The notes under the pieces are model-generated. The model made no database searches. It was given only the letters and a program-made list of their open reading frames with translations, and was not told the DNA's origin. Made by a program: the position numbers and the translations under genes. Shown here in pieces: positions 35,539-44,200 of a stretch of 64,000 nt of DNA (the stretch's first letter is position 1; the number at the start of each line of letters is the position of its first letter). Source of the stretch: MVYY01 sp012517575 (GTDB taxonomy: Bacteria; Bacteroidota; Bacteroidia; Bacteroidales; Paludibacteraceae); NCBI GenBank assembly GCA_031629035.1, contig JAVLUG010000027.1, forward strand, positions 124,001 to 188,000. The letters are read 5' to 3'.

Positions 35539-35869
35539 AATAAATCGACATGGGGATTTTTTTACGGTATTTGCAAAATGATATAAAAAAGCCTCGTTAG
35601 TGTGAATATAAGTAGGTGAAATTAGTGATTAGCACCAGTTAAATTAAAACGGCGTAATAATATTGCTTTCAAATGGCATGCTTCAAGTGGTTATAGAAAT
35701 AATACTTTCCACCAATATCAATTTCCTAACGTAACTTTTAATTCCAATGAATAAAATTGGCAATAATGAGTAATTAAAACTATCTGACCTTCATAAGGGA
35801 ATAAAGAGCAAAGTATGAATTTTTTTCATCATGTTTTTCTTTCCTTTTTAAGGGACTAATTCAATACAC
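35539..35869 (+). other. Intergenic gap, possible remnant of a coding tail
   Basis: No intact gene is seen. One frame from about 35631 to 35755 is open for about 41 codons and ends in a stop; part reads AFKWHASSGYRNNTFHQYQF, which looks more like protein than like random AT-rich sequence, but it has no start codon. A short CCAAT/ATTGG inverted repeat overlaps its end. No clear promoter was found. Confidence 0.3.
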
Positions 35870-38800
35870 ATGAAACATTCAAAATTTTTATTAACTGCTT
35901 GCTTGGCGTTTCAGGTTTTTTTTGCTGAAGCTGCTCCGATTTCGGTTACAAATTCTCAGGCTGAGGGAGCTTTTCCTGTTGTTGCGGGAGGTATGACAAC
36001 ACAAATTGTCGTTGATGCACAGGATACTGAAGTTGTTACGGTTGCAGCCACGGCTTTTTCCGGAGATGTGAATCTTGTAACAGGTTTTCGACCAAAAGTT
36101 TTCAATTCCATTACCACATTAAAACCAATGATTGTGGGAACGCTTGGTTCTTTGTTTATTCAACAATTGGTAAATGCAGGAAAACTTGATGCCACAAAAC
36201 TCGAAGGGAAATGGGAAACTTTCCTTATTTCGGTTATTGATAATCCACTGCCGGGTGTTGAGCAAGCATTGGTCATTGCCGGAAGTGATCCGCGGGGTAC
36301 GGCTTATGGTGTATTTGAACTTTCGCGCATGATGGGTGTTTCTCCCTGGGTTTGGTTTGCAGATGTGCTTCCCGAACACAAAAACGAAGTTTATGTTACT
36401 AAAGGTGAAAGCATTTTCGGACCTCCTTCGGTAAAATATCGCGGTATGTTTATCAATGACGAAGATTGGGGAATGCAACCTTGGGCAGCTAAGAATATGG
36501 ATCCCGGCATTCGTCCAAACGGAGGTGGAGATATTGGCCCCAACGCTCACGAGCGAATTTTTGAATTAATGTTGCGTACAAAATCCAATTATTTCTGGCC
36601 TGCCATGCACAGTTGTACCAAAGCCTTTTGGTTCTATAAACAAAATCCGGTAATAGCACGTAAATATCAAATTGCTCTTGGTGGTAGTCACTGCGATATT
36701 CTTTTGCGTGACAACGAAGATGAATGGCGTAATAATTTTGTTTTAGAATACGGACATGCACCCGGCGACTACAATTGGCGCACAAATCGTCAAACGCTTA
36801 TCCGCTACTGGGGTGATCGCATTAAGGAGTCCAAAAACAATCCGGCTGTTTACGGAATTGGCATGCGCGGTATTCATGATAGCGGAATGGAAGGTTACAA
36901 TACCGATGCAGAACGTAAAGATGCTCTCGAAGACCTTTTTGTTACACAGCGCTCGATGTTGCAAGATACACTTGGTAAACCCGCTAACCAAATTCCACAG
37001 CTTTTTATTCCCTATAAAGAAGTGTTGCCTGTATATAACCTTGGTTTGAAAGTTCCCGATGATGTTACCATTATGTGGGTTGACGATAATTTTGGTTATA
37101 TCAGACGACTTGCCAACCCTGTTGAGCAGATGCGGAGTGGTGGAGGAGGAGTTTATTTCCACTTCTCATATTGGGGAGGGAATAATGGATACGACTATCT
37201 TTGGCTGGGTGGTACTTCGCCTGCTCATATAAGTTTTGAAATGACAAAGGCCTATGAGTTGAATTGTAAAACCGCATGGATTTTCAATGTGGGCGATATC
37301 AAACCGGCTGAATTAGAGTATCAGTTTGCCATGGATTTAGCTTGGGATGCCGATCGATGGAAACCTGAAAATGCTGCAGATTACGTCTTGTTTTGGGCAA
37401 ATGAAACTTTTGGAACAACATTTGGGCAACAAATTGCAGAAATCAAAACAGAATATTATCATCTGATTTCGCAGGGACGCGCTGAACATATCAATTGGAA
37501 TGTTTATTCCATTAGCGAGATGGAAAAACGTATTGATGATTTCGGCAAGCTGGTAAATAAAATGAAAACCATAGAATCCCAACTTCCCGAACGTTTGAAA
37601 GATGCTTATTTTGAACTGATTGGTTATCCCGTTGAAGCCTCCTGGGCGATGAATCGCAAAATTTTGGGAGCAAAGCTAAGTTTTGAATATGCGGCTCGTG
37701 GTCGGCGAGAAGATGCTCTTGCCATAGCGTTGGATGCACAACAGGCATATCAACTTATTCAAGATTTAACCTACAAATACAATCATGGTATTGCCGGTGG
37801 AAAATGGGATGGAATGATGGATTATGCACCTCGCAATCACTCTTTCTTTTACGATCCAGTTGTGATTGATGAAGAGCAAATAGATGCTGGAAACATAACA
37901 CCTACACCACAGGATTCAGTCCGAAATTTTGAAATTATCTCGTATACTGCAAAAAATAACAATGGGAAGACTATTTCAACAATTCCGGGTTTGGGTATTG
38001 GTACAGCTTCACTCACGGTAAGACCAATTGATTATACCGTTTATAATGAAGGTAACATAACAACCGCACCTTATGTTGAATACAGCATACCTGTGTCTAA
38101 AGGAGAGAACAACATTCAGGTGAAATGTTTTCCTACCTTTCCGCTTTACGAGGGGAAAGGACTTCGTTACGCTATTTCTATTGATAACGGAACGCCGGCT
38201 TTTGTAACTGTAGGCAACGGTTTGGGCGGTGGAAATGCATTGGGTGAAAATGCACGTTGGCTTGTGGATGTCCGTCGCAGTTATACTCTTGGTGAGACTT
38301 TCTACCAAAGCAGCGAGAACAAAAACATTACTATCCGGATTTATTTTGCTGAGCCGGGTTTGGTGTTGAGCGGTTTGTCTGTTGTTTATCCTGCAGAAAA
38401 TGATTTAACAAGGCTAATTACAAATCCTGATTTTGAAATTACGGAAGGTATGCGTCTTGATGGAAGTGTGTATCGAGGGGACCCTTTTGGCTGGACGCGT
38501 ACTGGTGAGCTTAACGGACAATCATGGGGTGTAAATGCCGATGCTGCCAACTATCACGGAAAGTATGTTTGTTGGTACAACTCTACGCCGATGCCTTCAG
38601 CATTTCAATTATCGCAAACCATTAACAATTTACCTCCCGGAGAATATATTTTGCGCTGTCGGCTTGGTATTCCTGCTACCGGAGGGATTACAACGCAGCG
38701 ACTCTTTGCCGGCAATAAAGTCCAGTATTACGGAAAGGAATCGGATTATCAAAACAACCTTACTCCAAGCGAAATAAATACTTTTGCAGGTTATGCTGTC

Positions 38801-40051
38801 GATCCAGGTAATGGCTCAGGTATAAACCTCAAAGAAATGTCTTTGAAATTTGTTGTTTCTGACACTACCAATTTATCAATTGGCATTCGTTCCTCAAATA
38901 AGCACAAAAACGGCTCTTTGGCTACCGATAACGGTGGTTGGTTTAAAGTAGATTATTTTCGTCTTGAACTTGTTACAGACTATTCTGTATCAACTCCTCT
39001 TAATCGTTTGAAAAATCTTGTAAATGAAGCTCAGACGCTCTTTAACTCAACATCGGAAGGTGTATATGACGGAATGTATTCTTCCGAAAACCGAGCGATT
39101 TTCAACGAAGCAATTCAGACGGCAATTTCCGTGAGAGATAAAACTACCACTACTTTTGAAGAACAAATTGATGCCATCGCCACTCTTGAAGCGGCGATGG
39201 CTCAATATCGTCGAAGCGTAATAAAATCAACTTCCTATATTGTAAATCCGAGTTTTGAAATTACAACCGGTATGCAGCAGGATGGAGATGTAACTTATCG
39301 GGGAACACCTTATGGTTGGCAAGATACTGGTGGAATAAGCGGAAATTCTTTTGGATCAAATAATGATGCTGGCAATATAGCAGGTGAAAGAGCTTGCTGG
39401 TATTATTCCACTCCTTTTCCAAACTCTTTTGAACTGTATCAGAATATAAAGGGTATTCCGGCGGGGAAATATATGGTTAAGTGTCGTTTGGCTGTTAAAG
39501 AAAGTCGTCTTTTGACAACGCAGCGTTTATTTGCCAATAAAAATGTGCAGTATTTTGGGAAGGAAGAGGATTACAATGTGAATCTTACGCCCGGAGAAAA
39601 CAATAGTTTTGCCGGATGGACACCCAACGGATCGTTTTTTTTGAAAGAAATGCAGGTTGAAACAGATGTGCAAGAAGGCGAGACTCTGCGGATAGGTATT
39701 CGTACGAGCAATCAGTATAAAAATGGATCGCGAGAAACTTCATTGGAATCGGGCTTGTTTAAAGTGGATAATTTTCGTTTGGAACTGAAAGAGCTTTTTA
39801 CTTCCGGCTTAAAAAAAAACGAAATAAAATTGAAAAATTATAGTGTCGAGAATGCGAAAGGCGGTTTTTTTGTTCGTGTCGCCGATATGGCGGTAAGTGC
39901 TAAAATGCAGGTGTATTCCGTCTCAGGCGTAGAAATCCTTTCGCAAGGGTTGGTGAATAATCAAACTTTTGTACCATTACCTTCAGGAGTTTATTTTGTG
40001 AGAATCATCGCCAAAGAAGGCAATACGGCAGCAAAAGTTGTAGTAATGTAA
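35870..40051 (+). CDS. GH115-family alpha-glucuronidase with duplicated C-terminal modules and T9SS domain
   Basis: A 1393-residue exported enzyme. After the signal (about 1-22), the GH115 catalytic region covers about 25-640: GSDPRGTAYGVFELSRMMGVSPW, KYRGMFINDEDW, RTKSNYFWPAMHS, the FIPYKEVLPVYN segment that carries a conserved Glu, and TIMWVDDNFGYIRR are family hallmarks. A GH115 C-terminal beta domain follows (about 680-845). Then come two copies of a binding-like module (about 850-1040 and 1123-1308) separated by a FIVAR-like helical linker (about 1045-1120), and a T9SS domain (about 1320-1393). GH115 removes glucuronic acid or 4-O-methylglucuronic acid from xylan or arabinogalactan side chains. 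This is the strongest substrate clue in the locus. Confidence 0.93.
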   Translation: MKHSKFLLTACLAFQVFFAEAAPISVTNSQAEGAFPVVAGGMTTQIVVDAQDTEVVTVAATAFSGDVNLVTGFRPKVFNSITTLKPMIVGTLGSLFIQQLVNAGKLDATKLEGKWETFLISVIDNPLPGVEQALVIAGSDPRGTAYGVFELSRMMGVSPWVWFADVLPEHKNEVYVTKGESIFGPPSVKYRGMFINDEDWGMQPWAAKNMDPGIRPNGGGDIGPNAHERIFELMLRTKSNYFWPAMHSCTKAFWFYKQNPVIARKYQIALGGSHCDILLRDNEDEWRNNFVLEYGHAPGDYNWRTNRQTLIRYWGDRIKESKNNPAVYGIGMRGIHDSGMEGYNTDAERKDALEDLFVTQRSMLQDTLGKPANQIPQLFIPYKEVLPVYNLGLKVPDDVTIMWVDDNFGYIRRLANPVEQMRSGGGGVYFHFSYWGGNNGYDYLWLGGTSPAHISFEMTKAYELNCKTAWIFNVGDIKPAELEYQFAMDLAWDADRWKPENAADYVLFWANETFGTTFGQQIAEIKTEYYHLISQGRAEHINWNVYSISEMEKRIDDFGKLVNKMKTIESQLPERLKDAYFELIGYPVEASWAMNRKILGAKLSFEYAARGRREDALAIALDAQQAYQLIQDLTYKYNHGIAGGKWDGMMDYAPRNHSFFYDPVVIDEEQIDAGNITPTPQDSVRNFEIISYTAKNNNGKTISTIPGLGIGTASLTVRPIDYTVYNEGNITTAPYVEYSIPVSKGENNIQVKCFPTFPLYEGKGLRYAISIDNGTPAFVTVGNGLGGGNALGENARWLVDVRRSYTLGETFYQSSENKNITIRIYFAEPGLVLSGLSVVYPAENDLTRLITNPDFEITEGMRLDGSVYRGDPFGWTRTGELNGQSWGVNADAANYHGKYVCWYNSTPMPSAFQLSQTINNLPPGEYILRCRLGIPATGGITTQRLFAGNKVQYYGKESDYQNNLTPSEINTFAGYAVDPGNGSGINLKEMSLKFVVSDTTNLSIGIRSSNKHKNGSLATDNGGWFKVDYFRLELVTDYSVSTPLNRLKNLVNEAQTLFNSTSEGVYDGMYSSENRAIFNEAIQTAISVRDKTTTTFEEQIDAIATLEAAMAQYRRSVIKSTSYIVNPSFEITTGMQQDGDVTYRGTPYGWQDTGGISGNSFGSNNDAGNIAGERACWYYSTPFPNSFELYQNIKGIPAGKYMVKCRLAVKESRLLTTQRLFANKNVQYFGKEEDYNVNLTPGENNSFAGWTPNGSFFLKEMQVETDVQEGETLRIGIRTSNQYKNGSRETSLESGLFKVDNFRLELKELFTSGLKKNEIKLKNYSVENAKGGFFVRVADMAVSAKMQVYSVSGVEILSQGLVNNQTFVPLPSGVYFVRIIAKEGNTAAKVVVM
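38416..39795 (+). repeat. Tandem duplication of a binding-like module in the GH115 protein
   Basis: Copy 1 (38416-38976) and copy 2 (39238-39795) share NPxFEIT-GM, a GxPxGW block, a CWYxSTPxPxxF motif, TTQRLFA, VQYxGKExDY, LTPxExNxFAG, a GIRxSNxxKNGS block and a closing FKVDxFRLEL. A FIVAR-like helical linker lies between them. Confidence 0.85.
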
Positions 40052-40209
40052 AACCATGAAAAAAGAATCATAAAGTTTGTTCATTCAAATCATTTCTATT
40101 AAAATTCAAATAATTCGACGTATTTCAAAGTATCAGAAATTTTAAAATTGAGTATAACCTCGTTGTAAAAAAATTATTGTTCTATTTTTTAGATCAAATT
40201 TTTATAATC

Positions 40210-43200
40210 ATGAAACGCATATTTTTATTTGCAATTTTTTCTGTATTTTTTTATTCAGCTTTTGCATTAAGTCCTATTGACAACAGCTCGCAACAGTTTC
40301 ATACCAATCTCGAAGGTCTGAACTATGATGCTGGGACATGGACTGTTAATGACAGAGGTCTGATCAGCAGCAATCTGAGTGGAGATGGTTTTGTGGTATC
40401 AAATACCATTGCCGGAAAAAACTTTGTATATGAAGGCGATGTAACTTTCAATAATTCCAATGAATCAGCAGCATCTCTCGTATTTGGCTCTACAAATGAT
40501 TTGGGAAGTAAAAACATGTACGTTGCCAATATCCATGTTCACAATGGCGTTACCCGGCTTTTCAAATTTCAGAAAACGGGATTAAGAGGACAGGAGGCTT
40601 TCGATTTGGTAGCTCAACGTACTGTAACGCGTCCGGTCGATAATAAATATCATTTTAGTGTTACGGTTATTGGTAATCATATTGTGTACTCGCTGAATGG
40701 ACAGGTAGTTGCCAATACAGCCGACTATACGATGGGAAATGTTATGGGACAAAATGATGCTTTTATAGGGCATTATTTAGGTTTGCTTTCATGGAAGGCC
40801 AACTGTACGTATCAAAATGTTTATGTTACCGAAATTTCTACAGCCACAGACCCACAGCTTTCCAACCTTTCTATTCAGGCTGTCGGAGGGTGCGTAGAAC
40901 ACAATGTACTTTTCGATTCTACACAATATGTGTCAATCACTTCCGTAACTAATGAGACACAGCAAGTTGCTCTGAATTTCGAGAAAAAAAATCCTTCGAC
41001 AAATGTAATCGTAAAAATTGGTGATACGGTTTATCCCGATGCCATTGTTCCTTTGCAGGTAGGCAACAATACTGTTACTATCGAATGCACTAATGCAAAT
41101 GCCAAGGTTCTTTATCGTGTTATCGTTATCCGTCGAAAGGCTGGTGATTTGTACTACAACGAGTTTGATCGGCCACAGTATCATTGGTCGGTAAAACAAT
41201 GGTGGAGTAACGATCCCAATGGGTTGGTTTATTATAATGGCGAATATCACTTTTTTCACCAGCATTACCCTGGCATCGATTGGGGCCCAATGCATTGGGG
41301 ACACGCAGTAAGTACCGATTTAATTCATTGGACAGAACTTCCTGTTGCTCTTTATCCTGACGAACACGGAACAATGTTTTCAGGCTCAGCTGTAGTAGAC
41401 GAAAACAATACTTCCGGCTTATTTAAAAATCCTGACGGAACACCTTCGCAAACCGGTGGCATGGTTTTGATTGTTACAGCCGATGGTAATGGTGAACGTG
41501 TAATTATAGCATACAGTAAAGATGGACGACATTTTGCAAAAGCAGATGGCGTGTCGATTGATTGGACTGAAGACCCTATTGATGATCGTGCTTTTCGTGA
41601 TCCTAAAGTTTTTCGCTATCAAAATAAATGGTTTTTGGTAATTGCAGGCGGACCTCTGCGCATATATTCATCGGACAATCTGCTTAACTGGACGATAGAA
41701 TCGACGTATACCAATATCAACACAGAATGTCCTGATTTTTTTCCGCTTTCAGTAACAAATGGTGGACAAGGCGAGCGGAAATGGGTGCTTAGCTGTGGCG
41801 GTGTAGGTTACAAAGTAGGTGATTTCCGTCAGGTAAATGGCAAATGGACATTTTTACCAGACAGTTATTATGCAAGCAGCAATGGCAGTATGAATTATGG
41901 AAATGATGCTTACGCAACTCAAACTTACAGTGTTGGAAATTTTGATGTACCCCAGCGTGTTGTCGAAATTAGCTGGCAGAATTTTCGTGCTACAAGTATC
42001 GGAAAAGACAACGGAAATAAAATTTTCAACGGGCAAATGACCATTCAAAACGAATTGTCGCTTATTAAAGACGCTAACGGGAAATATCTGCTTCAGCAAA
42101 CCCCTATTGCAGAATATGAAAGTTTACGTGATTCGACAAAAGTTGTTAAATTGACAAATCAAACGATATATGGAGTTCAGCCGGTAGATTTTACAGGAAA
42201 ATCATACGAAATTCTTGCTGAATTTGACATAACAAATGCAGTGGAAGTTGGCTTTCGTGTTCGTTCCGGAAACGGTTACTACACCAAAATAGGCTACAAT
42301 ACTACCAATAATCAGTTTTATAACGATCGTACGCGAACCGGAATTGGTGGTTACCGCGATAAATTTATCGGAATAGCTCCAAAATCGGCTGTTGTGGACG
42401 GAAAATTGAAAATGCGCATTTTTGTTGATAGAAATTGCGTCGAAGTTTTTAGTACAGATAATACACTGGTAGGTTCAACATTGATTTATCCTGCTGCTGA
42501 ATGCGACAGTTTGGAAGTTTTCTCTACAGGGACGGCTTCAACTGTAAATGCTGAAATATTTCCAATGCGTAGCATTTGGAACAATACAGCTACAGCAATT
42601 GCCAATCCCAAAGAGTACACGCATTTAATTATGTATGGTCAGAGTTTATCCACAGGACATGAGGCTGGAACCGCTCTTTCACGAGACAATGTCGAAGGTG
42701 TGTATATGCTTGGACAGCAGGTCTGGTTCAACTACGGGAACTATGACTTGACTGAAATCAATCCACTCGTTGGACATTCTGCATTTGGGATGTCGAATGA
42801 TCTCTTTGAGCCGCCTATTATAGGAGCAGCAAATCATATCCGTTTAAAAGGTTATGAAAACAATATTATTGCCTCTTCTACTGGCGACAGTGGAAAATCT
42901 ATCGAAGATCTTTCTAAGGAAAGTCAGGTTCAACGCTTGTACGGTGTTTATACGCAAGCTTTGAATTTTGGGAAACAAGCAGTTGCGCGTACACAAAGTT
43001 CTGTTTACAATCCTGCTATTTTCTGGCTGCAGGGCGAATGGAATTACACGCAGGAAGGTAGCGGATTAACATTTGGATCAAAACCCAACAATACCAAAGC
43101 CGGTTACAAACAATTGCTATTGACATTAAAAAACAATATGCAAAATGATGTTCAACACATATATGGACAGAAAGAACGTCCATTGTTTATTACCTATCAA

Positions 43201-44163
43201 ACTGGCGGTCAGTATGTGCGTGGACGGATGGTGGAAATTGGCATGGCACAAGTGGAAGCGGCCAATGAAAATACTGACATTGTTTGTGCAGGCCCGCTTT
43301 ATCAGATGACTAACTATAGCCACGGACATCTCGACGCCAACGGTTACCGTTGGTATGGAGAAATGCTCGGGAAAGTTTACTACAAAACTAAAATTTTAGG
43401 TCAAAAATTTATCCCTTTGCAACCGCAAAGCATTCGTCGTGATTTATCCAATCCAAAAAAAATAATAATCAAATTTCAAGTTCCTGTACCACCGCTGGTA
43501 CTCGATACTAAAATATTGCCGAAGATTGCTGATTATGGCTTTTTAGTTTATTCCAAACGTGCAACACAAACTATTACCGGAATTCAGATTATCAGTCTCG
43601 ATGAAGTGGAAATTACTTGCGCAAACGATTTGACGGATGATGTTGAAATAACTTATGCAGGAGAAAATGCTACTGGACAGGGAAACTTGCGCGACAGCGA
43701 TCCCTATCAGGCCGTATTCAATTACGTGGATATTGATGCTAAAGATAGTAATGGTAATTATATTTTCCCACGAAATGATAATCGTTCGTTGCGTCCCGCT
43801 TATCAGCCTGTGGATGATAATGGAAAAATAATTTACGACCAACCATATCCACTTTACAATTTTTGTGTGGGATTTTATTACAAATTGCCAAAAGATCAGA
43901 CGGAAATAGAAATATTGAGTGGTGTAAAGGATGTTCAGTTAAAAAAAAACGAACTTAATCTTGTTCAATGTGGTAAAACGTTGAAAGTTTTAGCGTCATA
44001 TCCGGGTGTTAATCTCAAAATTTTTGATTTGCAGGGCAAATTACTCAAAGATTTCGGCAAACAAAATTGCAACGAATATATGCTGGATTTTTTACCGAAT
44101 GGTATTTACCTTGTTTCTGTCAATACATCTTATGGGTTGATTAATAAAACAATACGCTTATAA
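40210..44163 (+). CDS. GH32-SGNH bifunctional fusion with T9SS domain
   Basis: A 1317-residue exported protein; the ATG at 40210 starts the signal peptide (MKRIFLFAIFSVFFYSAFA), so the in-frame TTG at 40177 is rejected. Order: LamG-like module (about 20-215), cadherin-like beta-sandwich (about 218-310), GH32 propeller (about 316-650) and its beta-sandwich, SGNH/acetylesterase-like domain (about 800-1055), a beta domain (about 1060-1235) and a T9SS end. GH32 residues are intact: Asp335 in WSNDPNG (nucleophile), Asp464 in RDPKVF (stabiliser) and Glu506 in ECPDFF (acid). The esterase part has Ser812 in YGQSLS and His1040/Asp1042 in HGHLDANGYRW. GH32 usually cleaves beta-fructosides, so its place beside GH115 and GH78 is surprising. 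Confidence 0.88.
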   Translation: MKRIFLFAIFSVFFYSAFALSPIDNSSQQFHTNLEGLNYDAGTWTVNDRGLISSNLSGDGFVVSNTIAGKNFVYEGDVTFNNSNESAASLVFGSTNDLGSKNMYVANIHVHNGVTRLFKFQKTGLRGQEAFDLVAQRTVTRPVDNKYHFSVTVIGNHIVYSLNGQVVANTADYTMGNVMGQNDAFIGHYLGLLSWKANCTYQNVYVTEISTATDPQLSNLSIQAVGGCVEHNVLFDSTQYVSITSVTNETQQVALNFEKKNPSTNVIVKIGDTVYPDAIVPLQVGNNTVTIECTNANAKVLYRVIVIRRKAGDLYYNEFDRPQYHWSVKQWWSNDPNGLVYYNGEYHFFHQHYPGIDWGPMHWGHAVSTDLIHWTELPVALYPDEHGTMFSGSAVVDENNTSGLFKNPDGTPSQTGGMVLIVTADGNGERVIIAYSKDGRHFAKADGVSIDWTEDPIDDRAFRDPKVFRYQNKWFLVIAGGPLRIYSSDNLLNWTIESTYTNINTECPDFFPLSVTNGGQGERKWVLSCGGVGYKVGDFRQVNGKWTFLPDSYYASSNGSMNYGNDAYATQTYSVGNFDVPQRVVEISWQNFRATSIGKDNGNKIFNGQMTIQNELSLIKDANGKYLLQQTPIAEYESLRDSTKVVKLTNQTIYGVQPVDFTGKSYEILAEFDITNAVEVGFRVRSGNGYYTKIGYNTTNNQFYNDRTRTGIGGYRDKFIGIAPKSAVVDGKLKMRIFVDRNCVEVFSTDNTLVGSTLIYPAAECDSLEVFSTGTASTVNAEIFPMRSIWNNTATAIANPKEYTHLIMYGQSLSTGHEAGTALSRDNVEGVYMLGQQVWFNYGNYDLTEINPLVGHSAFGMSNDLFEPPIIGAANHIRLKGYENNIIASSTGDSGKSIEDLSKESQVQRLYGVYTQALNFGKQAVARTQSSVYNPAIFWLQGEWNYTQEGSGLTFGSKPNNTKAGYKQLLLTLKNNMQNDVQHIYGQKERPLFITYQTGGQYVRGRMVEIGMAQVEAANENTDIVCAGPLYQMTNYSHGHLDANGYRWYGEMLGKVYYKTKILGQKFIPLQPQSIRRDLSNPKKIIIKFQVPVPPLVLDTKILPKIADYGFLVYSKRATQTITGIQIISLDEVEITCANDLTDDVEITYAGENATGQGNLRDSDPYQAVFNYVDIDAKDSNGNYIFPRNDNRSLRPAYQPVDDNGKIIYDQPYPLYNFCVGFYYKLPKDQTEIEILSGVKDVQLKKNELNLVQCGKTLKVLASYPGVNLKIFDLQGKLLKDFGKQNCNEYMLDFLPNGIYLVSVNTSYGLINKTIRL

Positions 44164-44200
44164 AAAAATAAAACCAATCATTATAAAAATTAGAACACTT

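Noticed and set aside
35725..35760. CCAAT/ATTGG inverted repeat in the gap before GH115 as a terminator
   Set aside because: Only five pairs with an AT loop and no T run; too weak to call.
40177..40209. TTG start of the GH32-SGNH fusion
   Set aside because: The ATG at 40210 begins a normal signal peptide directly.
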